Source of the DNA: Nitrospinota bacterium | GTDB taxonomy: Bacteria > Nitrospinota_A > UBA7883 > JACRLM01 | Length of the DNA: 12,423 nucleotides | Direction of reading: 5' to 3' | NCBI GenBank assembly: GCA_015231995.1 | Contig: JADGAO010000030.1 | Coordinates: forward strand, 8,173-20,595 | Translations under genes and position numbers: made by a program | The notes under the pieces: model-generated | Database searches by the model: none | The model's input: only the letters and a program-made list of their open reading frames with translations | Told to the model about the DNA's origin: nothing | Shown here: piece after piece, positions 1 to 5,674 of the stretch | Numbering within the stretch: position 1 is the stretch's first letter | Layout of the letters: each line of letters opens with the position of its first letter

Positions 1-1488
1 TGGTTCAGCGCGGTTTTTTTAGACAAACGAATGCGCCCGTTAAACGCCAATCCCTATATTCCATCCTTCTGGATGAACGCTTCTAACTCGATACCCGCAG
101 TTGCGTCTGCTTTGGCCATCGCATCAGACATTGCGCTGGCTCTCTGGTTGCTGACTGCTGTGGTGGGAATGGTCGCGCTTTGGCGGGCGGAAGGTTCTGG
201 TCTGGCTGTTTATGCCGTTCTCATTACCATTTGGTTCGCATGGGGGAACGGCTACCTCTTTTTCTGGCGTATCCCATATCCGGCTGATCTGCTCTCGCTG
301 ATCCCCCTGGAAGCTCCCGCGCTGGCCATCGCCTCCATTATCGGCTTTACGTGGCTGAAAGCCGACAAGCTCTCCATCAAAAGCGTTTTCACCGCAGGAC
401 TGCTGATAGCCGCCCTTTTTTACGCCGGGGACATTTTGGCCCTTTCCGGCGCGGTCAGCTTTTTGAGCGAAGGAGACGATTGGAGGACGTTCCAGCGTTA
501 CGCCAACATGATTTTGAACGGGGACTTTGTTCAAGCCGGAGCCTGCCCTCCCAGTTTCAACCTTCCATTCGCCTATTTCGCGGCTCTGTCGCACCTTGTC
601 GGCGGGCAGTCCATATCCATCCAGCGCTCGTTGGACATTTTCGCAATCACAGCGGTGATGACGATGATCTTTTCGCTCGGCTCAAGGTGGGGATTGTCGC
701 CACGATTAGCGTTCGCCGGGGCAGTATCATACCCTGTCCTTCACGCCTCCACCGGATATAGCCAATACGCCGGTATCGGATTGACGGAACACCCTGCGAC
801 ACTTGCCATGTGCGCCATATTCTTTTTGTTCATGCGGCAAAAAAGAACGGGGGAACGCTGGACAACCGTCGCCGCTGTGGGGATAGCCTTCATCGCGATG
901 GGATGGAGACCCAACTTCATGCCCTGTTACCTGTTCGGTTTTTTTGGACTGCTCGATAAAGAAGACGCGCTTGACTTCAAACGGCTTGTCGCCGCATTGT
1001 GGGCCAGGCGGCTATCGATAGTTCTGGTAACGTCGGCATGTATCGTATGGGTATTGCTTTTCAGTTACAGGAACTACGTTACATGCGGCCAGTTCGTTTA
1101 CATCGCCCCGCTGGTAAAGAACATGTACGAACTCACCGACTTGAAGAGCAGGGTTGATTCGATAACCGCCATGACCACTGGCATGACGCAGGAAGCGCGC
1201 ATGGCTTCACGGTTTGTCTTGCCTGCGATTATTTCCAGCGCGGCTCTGACGGCCGGATGGGCGCTTGCCATGATGCGCGGTGCGGCCGGATTCGGAATGT
1301 TGCGCCAGTTCCCGTTACCATTATCGCTGATCGCATGGACAGGGTTCATGATATACGCTTTCAAGTACAGCATTCTGGCCGGTTATAACGTGCGATGGGG
1401 AATCCCGCTTGCGCCATTCTGGCTTTTATCGTTCATGTTCGGCGTGGCGATAGCGCAGGATGCGATCCGGCGGCGGTTTGGCAAGTGA
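1..1488 (+). CDS. Polytopic membrane protein, GT-C glycosyltransferase-like (possibly 5'-partial)
   Basis: The frame is open to the left edge. ATG at 31 (485 aa) and ATG at 73 are both possible starts, but neither has a clear Shine-Dalgarno, so the true start may lie upstream. The protein is almost entirely hydrophobic, with roughly ten or more membrane segments, the first at about residues 22-50. Counting from ATG 31, an acidic EGDDW motif at 147-151 leads into a stretch with FQRYANMILNGDF and then a proline-containing PSFNLPFAYFAALSHLVGG. This resembles the acidic loop and the 'YA..il.G....P.y..l.al..l.G' pattern of ArnT/PMT-like GT-C transferases, which use lipid-linked sugar donors. In classical members the acidic pair lies after the first membrane helix, whereas here about four helices precede it, so the assignment is tentative. 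It is convergent with the flagellin gene; a role in surface glycan or flagellin glycosylation is only a guess. The tail ends in a basic RRRFGK. Confidence 0.55.
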   Translation, partial: WFSAVFLDKRMRPLNANPYIPSFWMNASNSIPAVASALAIASDIALALWLLTAVVGMVALWRAEGSGLAVYAVLITIWFAWGNGYLFFWRIPYPADLLSLIPLEAPALAIASIIGFTWLKADKLSIKSVFTAGLLIAALFYAGDILALSGAVSFLSEGDDWRTFQRYANMILNGDFVQAGACPPSFNLPFAYFAALSHLVGGQSISIQRSLDIFAITAVMTMIFSLGSRWGLSPRLAFAGAVSYPVLHASTGYSQYAGIGLTEHPATLAMCAIFFLFMRQKRTGERWTTVAAVGIAFIAMGWRPNFMPCYLFGFFGLLDKEDALDFKRLVAALWARRLSIVLVTSACIVWVLLFSYRNYVTCGQFVYIAPLVKNMYELTDLKSRVDSITAMTTGMTQEARMASRFVLPAIISSAALTAGWALAMMRGAAGFGMLRQFPLPLSLIAWTGFMIYAFKYSILAGYNVRWGIPLAPFWLLSFMFGVAIAQDAIRRRFGK

Positions 1489-1498
1489 CGGCGTTAGT

Positions 1499-1586
1499 TG
1501 TCATCCTGAGGGAGTCTTCGACCGAAGGATCAATGTAGAATAAGACATTCTTTCTGATAGATTCTTCGCTAGCGCTCAGAATGACA
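1499..1586. repeat. Dispersed palindromic repeat, copy 1
   Basis: This 88-bp unit starts TGTCATCCTGAGGGAG and ends GCGCTCAGAATGACA. The outer 12 bases are inverted with one mismatch (1499-1510 against 1575-1586), and the arms continue inward as GACCGAAGGATC against GATTCTTCGCTAGC. This type of 'GTCATYCTGAG...GAAGRATC' element is a recurrent non-coding repeat in many bacterial genomes. No coding capacity is seen. It is probably a non-autonomous, REP- or MITE-like element. Confidence 0.7.
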
Positions 1587-1592
1587 TATTGT

Positions 1593-1681
1593 TGTCATCC
1601 TGAGGGAGCCTTAGCGACCGAAGGATCAAAGTATAATAGAATATTCTCTCCGATGGATTCTTCACTTCGTTCAGAATGACA
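1593..1681. repeat. Dispersed palindromic repeat, copy 2
   Basis: This 89-bp unit is in the same orientation as copy 1, separated from it by 6 bp. Its left end is nearly identical (TGTCATCCTGAGGGAG), while its right half has diverged (GATTCTTCACTTCGTTCAG followed by AATGACA). The internal spacer, with AAAGTATAATAGAATATTC, differs from copy 1. This fits an old tandem duplication or two separate insertions. Confidence 0.7.
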
Positions 1682-1684
1682 AGT

Positions 1685-1699
1685 GCGCTCAGAATGACA
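1685..1699. repeat. Half copy of the palindromic repeat
   Basis: GCGCTCAGAATGACA is identical to the last 15 bases of copy 1 (1572-1586) and directly follows copy 2. It looks like a remnant right end, evidence that the repeat has recombined or inserted here more than twice. Confidence 0.6.
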
Positions 1700-1701
1700 A
1701 T

Positions 1702-1730
1702 AAAAAAAGGGCGACCCGACGGGTCCGCCC
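1702..1730 (-). terminator. Second (distal) intrinsic terminator of flagellin
   Basis: On the - strand, GGGCG (1726-1730) pairs with CGCCC (1709-1713), and ACCC (1721-1724) continues the stem with GGGT (1714-1717). One C is bulged and the loop is 3 nt. The stem is followed by seven T (1702-1708 on the complement). It lies directly behind the first terminator and would act as a backup. Confidence 0.7.
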
Positions 1731-1732
1731 CG

Positions 1733-1770
1733 ACAAAAAAAAACGGGAGACCCGCGAGGGACTCCCGTTT
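1733..1770 (-). terminator. First (proximal) intrinsic terminator of flagellin
   Basis: On the - strand a 9-bp perfect stem, AAACGGGAG (1762-1770) with CTCCCGTTT (1741-1749), is extended inside by CCC/GGG across a T-T mismatch around a TCGC loop. It runs into an uninterrupted T-tract that continues to about 1735. This is a textbook rho-independent terminator about 75 bp past the flagellin stop codon. Confidence 0.85.
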
Positions 1771-1843
1771 TCCCGTGTTTCAAGCGGCCCGCTTCGCGGA
1801 GACGCTTATGGAGGCAAAGCCGCCCCCGCCGACGGAGCCGCCG

Positions 1844-2716
1844 CTACCTGAGCAGCTGCAACACCGACTGCGGAACCAAGTTAGACTGAGCCAGGATCGA
1901 AGTAGAAGCCTGCACCATGATCTGGTTTCTGGTGAAAGCGGATATTTCGCTGGCGTAGTCCGCGTCGCGTATCTGCGATTCTGCGGCCTGCAAGTTCTCG
2001 GAGCTGACGGCCAGGTTGTTGATCGTGTGGACAAGCCTGTTCTGCACCGCGCCCAGTTTACCGCGGGCTTCCGTCACTTTGGACAGGGCCGAGTCGAGCC
2101 TGGTCATCGAGTCGAGGGCGGAAGAAGCGTGCGTCACCGATATGTCGGTTATGTTCAGCCCGGTGGAGTCGATCGCGGTCAGGTCAACCTGCTGGTTGAG
2201 GCTGATGCGGTCGTTGACCGTGGCCTGCATGCCGATCTGGATCGCCACAGAGTTGGAGCCGGAAGTGGCGAGTGTCGCCGCATCAGCGCTCATGGCGCCG
2301 TTGAGAAGCTTCTGTCCGTTGAATTCCGTCACGGACGAAATCCTGTCTATTTCGTTCCGAAGCGCGGTAAACTCGCGGTTGATCGTCTGGCGTTCAGTGG
2401 AACCGACGGTGCCAGTGGCCGATTGCGCGGCAAGCTCTCTCATACGAACAAGGATTGAAGCCTGCTCGGAAAGGGCGCCTTCCGCCGTGTTTATGAGGCT
2501 CACGCCGTCGTTGGCGTTCCTGGTGGCCTGCTGTAGCGACCGGATGTCTGAACGAAGTCCTTCGGATATGGCCAAGCCTGCCGCGTCGTCCGCGCCACGG
2601 TTGATCCTTAATCCAGACGAAAGTTTTTCCAGCGATCCCCTCAGCGCGTTGCTGTTGGTGTCCAAATGCCGCTGGGACGTTACTGAGTACAGGTTGTTGT
2701 AAACTCGCATTGCCAT
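1844..2716 (-). CDS. fliC: Flagellin
   Basis: This 290-aa protein is the structural subunit of the flagellar filament, exported by the flagellar type III apparatus and polymerised outside the cell. The N-terminal D0/D1 region (about residues 1-140) carries hallmark stretches such as LEKLSSGLRINRGADDAAGLAI and ANDGVSLINTAEGALSE. The C-terminal D1/D0 region (about 205-290) has RDADYASEISAFTRNQIMVQ and ends VPQSVLQLLR. The middle domain is only about 60 residues, so this is a short, near-minimal flagellin. ATG at 2716 has a strong GGAGGAGA at 2724-2731 with a 7-nt gap; a second ATG two codons later is an alternative. The gene is alone on its strand, diverges from flgE and ends at a double terminator, so it is probably transcribed by itself at a high level. 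No convincing sigma-28 or sigma-54 promoter was seen upstream on this strand. Confidence 0.96.
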   Translation of the reverse strand: MAMRVYNNLYSVTSQRHLDTNSNALRGSLEKLSSGLRINRGADDAAGLAISEGLRSDIRSLQQATRNANDGVSLINTAEGALSEQASILVRMRELAAQSATGTVGSTERQTINREFTALRNEIDRISSVTEFNGQKLLNGAMSADAATLATSGSNSVAIQIGMQATVNDRISLNQQVDLTAIDSTGLNITDISVTHASSALDSMTRLDSALSKVTEARGKLGAVQNRLVHTINNLAVSSENLQAAESQIRDADYASEISAFTRNQIMVQASTSILAQSNLVPQSVLQLLR

Positions 2717-3037
2717 GACGAAATCTCCTCCATGATGTTTTCAGCTTCCCTGCCCGTTCGCCTGAAACCCTCATTCCCGGCGATCGAAGCGTTTTATTTC
2801 CAGCGACCGTTTCCGTTTCCAGTTCGTATATCGCCTAATCATCTTTTCGGCGCCTGTTTCTTTTACTTAAGGGGTGAAGGGGAAAAATATGCCGGTATTC
2901 GGGAAATATTTTCCGAAGCCAATAAAGTTGTAAAATGGGCTAAAGATAATGGCCCTTGCGTCCGATAAAGATGTGGGATGCCCCGGCTTACCGCCGGACT
3001 TCCCGCTGGGCCTTCCTTATATAGAAGGAGTGAAAAC
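2717..3037. other. Divergent regulatory region between flagellin and flgE
   Basis: This 321-bp non-coding region holds the flagellin ribosome binding site (2724-2731) and a near-palindrome CGGGAAATATTTTCCG at 2900-2915 (14 of 16 symmetric). Two overlapping sigma-28-like promoters face flgE (2923-2968). The flgE leader then contains a two-part hairpin: GGGA 2975-2978 with TCCC 3001-3004, and CCGGC 2983-2987 with GCCGG 2993-2997. Bases 2732-2899 show nothing else recognisable. Confidence 0.65.
2923..2968 (+). promoter_or_regulatory. Overlapping sigma-28-like promoters upstream of flgE
   Basis: Candidate A is TAAAGTTG (2923-2930), 11 bp, AAAGATAA (2942-2949). Candidate B is TAAAGATA (2941-2948), 12 bp, TCCGATAA (2961-2968). 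Against the FliA consensus TAAAGTTT-N11-GCCGATAA, A has the better -35 and spacing, and B has the better -10 (7 of 8). The -10 of A overlaps the -35 of B. Either would give a structured leader before the GTG start of flgE. Confidence 0.5.
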
Positions 3038-4222
3038 GTGGCTATGATAGAAGGATTCAACGCGGCTCTCTCCGGTCTTCGCGCTTATGCGAGCCAGGCC
3101 AACATCGCCGCCAACAATATAGCCAACGTCAACACGCCGGGATTCAAAGCCTCCCGCGCCGTCACGCAGTCGTTGCCGGGCATGATGGGTGTGACGACCG
3201 CGTTCAACCAATCGGCCATGACCCAGGGGCCTATCGTCTATACAGGCTCCGGCATGGACATGGGCATAAGCGGCGGGGGCTTTCTTAAAGTCCGTGGAGC
3301 TAACGGGGAGATAGGATACACACGGGCAGGGTCGCTAATGACCGACTCAAAAGGCAGGCTGACGGACATGAACGGCAACGCCATTCAGGGACGATCGGCC
3401 ACGGTAGGTTCCGACGGTTCCGTCACATGGTCGGGATCAACCGGGGACATCTATGTAGATGGCGGAATGGCGTCGCCCAAACAGACCTCTTCTTTCAGCA
3501 TGGGAATGAACCTGGACGCTGGCGCCGCCAATGGAACGACTTTCAGCTCCACGGCGAACTTCTATAACTCCCTTGGCGAGGCGGTTCCTGTCACATACAA
3601 CTTCACTAAAACCGGATCGGGAACCTGGGATTACTCCGCCACGGCTCCAGCAGGGCTGACGTTATCCGGGACGGGGGCAAACGGCTCCCTGACGTTCGAC
3701 CAGCAGGGGACGCTTACTTCGCCTGCGTCCGACGTTTCGCTTCAAATCAGCGGGTTCCCATCAGGCGCAGGCCCTATCGACGCCACATGGAATCCGGCTG
3801 GTGGAGGGGTGACATCGTTCGCCTCGACTTCTACCACAACCTCGTTCACGCAGGACGGGAACTCAGGAGGAGGGATAACCGGCTTTAGCGTCTCCGGCGA
3901 CGGCGTGATATCCGGTATGGTAAACGGACGGAGCCAGCCGGTGGCGAGTGTGGAGCTTGCCGGTTTCGCCAACCCCGGCGGCCTTAGCAGAGGCGAAGGG
4001 AACGTCTATTACGAAACTTCGGCTTCAGGACAACCTCTTAGCGGCCAGGCCGGGACAGGTTCTCTGGGTGAAATCGTTCCGGGATCGCTGGAGCTTTCCA
4101 ACGTTGACCTGGGCGAGCAGATGGTCAACCTTATCCAGTCAAAGAGCGGTTTTGCCGCGCAGACGGGAGTTATTCGAGCCAACGACGAAATGCTTGGGTC
4201 TCTAATGGACATAATTACATAG
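3038..4222 (+). CDS. flgE: Flagellar hook protein FlgE
   Basis: This 394-aa protein is the subunit of the flexible hook that joins basal body and filament. It is exported by the flagellar type III system. The N-terminal rod/hook motif is clear (residues 4-32, with ALSGLRAYASQANIAANNIA and NVNTPGF), followed by the FlgE/F/G core with GGGFLKVRG and YTRAGSLMTDSKGRL. A FlgE D2-type domain follows, with TANFYNSLGEAVPVTYNFTK. The C-terminal signature is complete: LELSNVDLGEQMVNLIQSKS, then NDEMLGSLMDII. The middle is rich in Gly, Ser and Thr, as in other hook proteins. GTG at 3038 is chosen because AGAAGGAG (3023-3030) sits 7 nt upstream; ATG at 3044 would be 13 nt away. The frame reaches back to an ATG at 2978, but that falls in the leader hairpin without a ribosome site. 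The D2 domain and length separate it from FlgF and FlgG. Confidence 0.9.
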   Translation: MAMIEGFNAALSGLRAYASQANIAANNIANVNTPGFKASRAVTQSLPGMMGVTTAFNQSAMTQGPIVYTGSGMDMGISGGGFLKVRGANGEIGYTRAGSLMTDSKGRLTDMNGNAIQGRSATVGSDGSVTWSGSTGDIYVDGGMASPKQTSSFSMGMNLDAGAANGTTFSSTANFYNSLGEAVPVTYNFTKTGSGTWDYSATAPAGLTLSGTGANGSLTFDQQGTLTSPASDVSLQISGFPSGAGPIDATWNPAGGGVTSFASTSTTTSFTQDGNSGGGITGFSVSGDGVISGMVNGRSQPVASVELAGFANPGGLSRGEGNVYYETSASGQPLSGQAGTGSLGEIVPGSLELSNVDLGEQMVNLIQSKSGFAAQTGVIRANDEMLGSLMDIIT

Positions 4223-4230
4223 GGTTATAT

Positions 4231-4260
4231 GTTTTTTGGAGAAAAACGAGATTTTTTTCT
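4231..4260 (+). terminator. Possible weak AT-rich terminator after flgE
   Basis: GTTTTT (4231-4236) can pair with AAAAAC (4242-4247) over a 5-nt loop. Four bases later comes a run of seven T (4252-4258). The stem is almost all A-U, so termination would be inefficient. It precedes the next promoter by only a few bases. Confidence 0.25.
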
Positions 4261-4267
4261 TTTACGT

Positions 4268-4294
4268 TAAAGTTTAAGTAAAGGTATCCGATAA
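4268..4294 (+). promoter_or_regulatory. Strong sigma-28 (FliA) promoter
   Basis: TAAAGTTT (4268-4275), an 11-bp spacer, and TCCGATAA (4287-4294) match the FliA consensus TAAAGTTT-N11-GCCGATAA at 15 of 16 positions with exact spacing. Transcription would start near 4300, giving a leader of about 120 nt before the ATG at 4421. This places the next gene in the late flagellar regulon. Confidence 0.85.
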
Positions 4295-4367
4295 GACAAT
4301 TAGGGAACGTTTAGTTGAGTGTATTAAGGCGCTGACCCTGATGTAAAAGATAGCGGGGGCGTAGCTT

Positions 4368-4396
4368 CCCAAGAGGAGTTGGGCGCTAGAAGCGCC
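4368..4396 (+). promoter_or_regulatory. Alternative hairpins in the leader of the FlaG-like gene
   Basis: GGCGCT (4382-4387) pairs perfectly with AGCGCC (4391-4396) over a 3-nt loop, about 10 nt before the ribosome binding site. An overlapping helix, CCCAA (4368-4372) with TTGGG (4379-4383), would exclude it. Mutually exclusive helices in a leader can affect translation or stability, but no known riboswitch is recognised. Confidence 0.35.
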
Positions 4397-4420
4397 AGGG
4401 CATTTAGGAGGAACAGTAAG

Positions 4421-4855
4421 ATGGAAACCCTGAACACAACGCCTGTATCGCAGGCGGAGAGGGTTGCCGTTGCGCCAGTCGCAGTTCCACGGCCACAAAC
4501 GGCGGCTCATCCTGCTTTGCCTGAAGACGCAGGATCGGCGCAACCAGATTACACAGTCGAGATTTCGTCTCAGGCAAGAGTGGCCGCCGATACGCACGCA
4601 AATGCAACCAGCGCTCCCGAGTTAAAATCCCAGGAGAAAAATCCGGCTCCAAAAGCCGAGTCCAAGGCGCCGGTTGTGGAGTCCAACTATGCCCAGTTCA
4701 TGGTGGCTAAAAATAACCGGGTGGTTATGAAGCTACTCAAGCAGACCGATCATAATGTGATTAAAGAAGTGCCATCGCGTGACGACAGGCATATCCGCGA
4801 TACGGTCGCCCGTCTTCTGGACAATGACGGGAACCTGTTGACGCCGGAGCGGTGA
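4421..4855 (+). CDS. FlaG-family-like flagellar protein
   Basis: This is a 144-aa protein. Residues 1-85 are rich in Ala, Pro and charged residues and look disordered, apart from TVEISSQAR at about 45-53, a motif common in flagellar proteins. Residues 90-137 form the only conserved-looking domain: RVVMKLLKQTDHNVIKEVPS then HIRDTVARLLDNDG. This matches the FlaG layout of a beta hairpin with 'v.v.d..tg.vIreiPs' followed by a short helix. FlaG proteins are small and affect filament length or assembly; their mechanism is poorly known. ATG at 4421 is chosen because TAGGAGGA ends about 8-9 nt before it. A TTG at 4379 is in frame but lies in the leader hairpin. The dedicated sigma-28 promoter supports a late flagellar role. 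FlgM was considered, but its C-terminal pattern is not present. Confidence 0.6.
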   Translation: METLNTTPVSQAERVAVAPVAVPRPQTAAHPALPEDAGSAQPDYTVEISSQARVAADTHANATSAPELKSQEKNPAPKAESKAPVVESNYAQFMVAKNNRVVMKLLKQTDHNVIKEVPSRDDRHIRDTVARLLDNDGNLLTPER

Positions 4856-4936
4856 CAATTAGTCGTCCCTGAAAAGCCTCTTTTTCCCTCCCCTTAGTAA
4901 GGGGAGCTTTGCATAAATCAGCGATTAGCTCATTAC

Positions 4937-4980
4937 CCTCTCCCCGCCAACTTTGCGGGGAGAGGAGGGCGCAAAGCGCC
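4937..4980. repeat. CCCTCTCCCC-type palindromic repeat, copy A
   Basis: CCTCTCCCCGC (4937-4947) and GCGGGGAGAGG (4955-4965) form an 11-bp perfect stem with a 7-nt loop. GGCGC (4968-4972) and GCGCC (4976-4980) follow as a second stem, then AGGTGAGGGG. This 'ccctcTCCCCGC...GCGGGGAgagg' pattern is a common dispersed intergenic palindrome in bacteria. Confidence 0.65.
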
Positions 4981-5120
4981 AGGTGAGGGGTACATCGGCC
5001 TGCCGAATCCAAAACCAACCCCATTTTAAACCGAGATGCCTACTGGTAACATGCGAGGGGTTAAAAGCAGTTCTCAATAATTTTGAAGCTCGCATGGCTC
5101 AAACTCAAAACACTGATTGT

Positions 5121-5166
5121 TTCCCTCACCCCAACCCTCTCCCGCGATGTTGCGCGGGAGAGGGGG
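5121..5166. repeat. CCCTCTCCCG-type palindromic repeat, copy B
   Basis: Following TTCCCTCACCCCAA, a 12-bp perfect stem is made by CCCTCTCCCGCG (5135-5146) and CGCGGGAGAGGG (5153-5164) with a 6-nt loop. It is related in sequence and shape to copy A some 200 bp upstream. It has no T-tract, so it is more likely a dispersed repeat than a terminator. Confidence 0.65.
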
Positions 5167-5169
5167 CGG

Positions 5170-5307
5170 AAAAGTCCCCACCAATCCCCCCCCCCAGAGA
5201 AATAGTCGCTATACGTTTTAGCGTCCTTATTGAATCCTTTCCCCTCTTCCGTCATCAAATTCCCACAAGCTCCTAAATCCTGTAATTGGCTGAAAGTGGG
5301 GACTTTT
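5170..5307. repeat. 12-bp inverted repeat pair bounding a 138-bp segment
   Basis: AAAAGTCCCCAC (5170-5181) and GTGGGGACTTTT (5296-5307) are exact inverted copies. The enclosed segment has a C10 run and a small hairpin but no gene. The right arm touches the proposed TTG start of dsrJ. It could be a miniature element with short terminal repeats or a chance pairing; no flanking target-site duplication is evident. Confidence 0.45.
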
Positions 5308-5674
5308 GCTTAAACAATCAGGTATGTTGGCGGTGGCGGTTTTCCTGGCCGTCTTTTCCCTGCCCTTCGTCTATAACACGTTCAACGTCGGCATTGGCGG
5401 CGCGGGGTCTGTCGCGCCCAAACTTGTTCATAAAAAAGGTGAGTGCGTCCGGGATGCGGACTGGATGCGGCGAAACCATATGCAACTGCTTGTGCATACC
5501 CGGGAAGACGCTGTGCGGGAGGGCGTTCGTGTCACTGATCATGGAATCAAAGGTTGCCGGACGTGCCATCCCAACCGCGCGGAATTCTGCGACCAGTGTC
5601 ATGGATATGTGGGCGTCAAACCGGAGTGTTGGGATTGCCATTATTACCCATCAAAACCGGAGAAAACCGCATGA
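5306..5674 (+). CDS. dsrJ: DsrJ, triheme cytochrome c subunit
   Basis: This 122-aa protein is the periplasmic cytochrome of the DsrMKJOP complex of sulfate reducers and sulfur oxidisers. An uncleaved-looking hydrophobic anchor (about residues 7-24) is followed by the DsrJ stretch with DWMRRNHMQLL and three CXXCH heme sites: CRTCH (84-88), CDQCH (95-99) and CWDCH (108-112). Cys47 lies where DsrJ proteins keep a cysteine proposed as the unusual His/Cys ligand of one heme. Length is close to the family norm. The start is uncertain. TTG at 5306 keeps the charged N-terminus (LKQS) before the anchor and has GTGGGGA just upstream, but the gap is only about 4 nt; ATG at 5324 has no ribosome site. An in-frame stop at 5291-5293 rules out a longer form. 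The stop overlaps the dsrO start (ATGA), so the two are translationally coupled. Confidence 0.88.
   Translation: MLKQSGMLAVAVFLAVFSLPFVYNTFNVGIGGAGSVAPKLVHKKGECVRDADWMRRNHMQLLVHTREDAVREGVRVTDHGIKGCRTCHPNRAEFCDQCHGYVGVKPECWDCHYYPSKPEKTA

Larger units (their letters stand above)
1489..1843. other. Intergenic region between convergent genes: tandem palindromic repeats and two terminators
   Basis: This 355-bp stretch separates the stop of the membrane protein gene from the stop of flagellin. It holds two full copies and one half copy of a palindromic repeat (1499-1699), then two hairpins with T-tracts on the - strand (1702-1770). The remaining 73 bases next to the flagellin stop are GC-rich and show nothing recognisable. 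Open frames here are short or run antisense through flagellin. Confidence 0.8.
4856..5305. other. Repeat-rich intergenic region between flagellar and dsr genes
   Basis: This 450-bp stretch has no credible gene. It contains a hairpin CTCCCC...GGGGAG (4888-4906), two strong inverted repeats (4937-4965 and 5135-5164), a small GC hairpin GGCGC/GCGCC (4968-4980), a run of ten C (5186-5195), a hairpin CGCTA/TAGCG (5207-5223), and a 12-bp inverted repeat (5170-5181 with 5296-5307). No clear promoter for dsrJ was found. The first hairpin may end transcription of the FlaG-like gene, although it lacks a good T-tract. Confidence 0.7.

Noticed and set aside
1499..1699. CRISPR-like array
   Set aside because: There are only two and a half units of about 88 bp, each internally palindromic. 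There are no short regular repeats with unique spacers and no cas genes.
1676..2458. A + strand open frame of 260 codons over flagellin
   Set aside because: It is antisense to an unmistakable flagellin, and its first part reads through repeats and terminators.
2732..2899. Sigma-28 or sigma-54 promoter for flagellin on the - strand
   Set aside because: The best match, GGCGATAT near 2828-2835 on the complement, has no -35 partner at the right distance, and no GG-N10-GC pair fits. No promoter is claimed.
2978..3037. Earlier start of flgE at ATG 2978
   Set aside because: The extra 20 residues fall in the leader hairpin and lack a ribosome site. The family N-terminus begins at the MIEGF stretch, just after GTG 3038.
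4953..5276. Small + strand gene in the flagellar-dsr spacer
   Set aside because: It runs through two palindromic repeats and the C10 run, and its product is Pro/Arg-rich without a domain or ribosome site.
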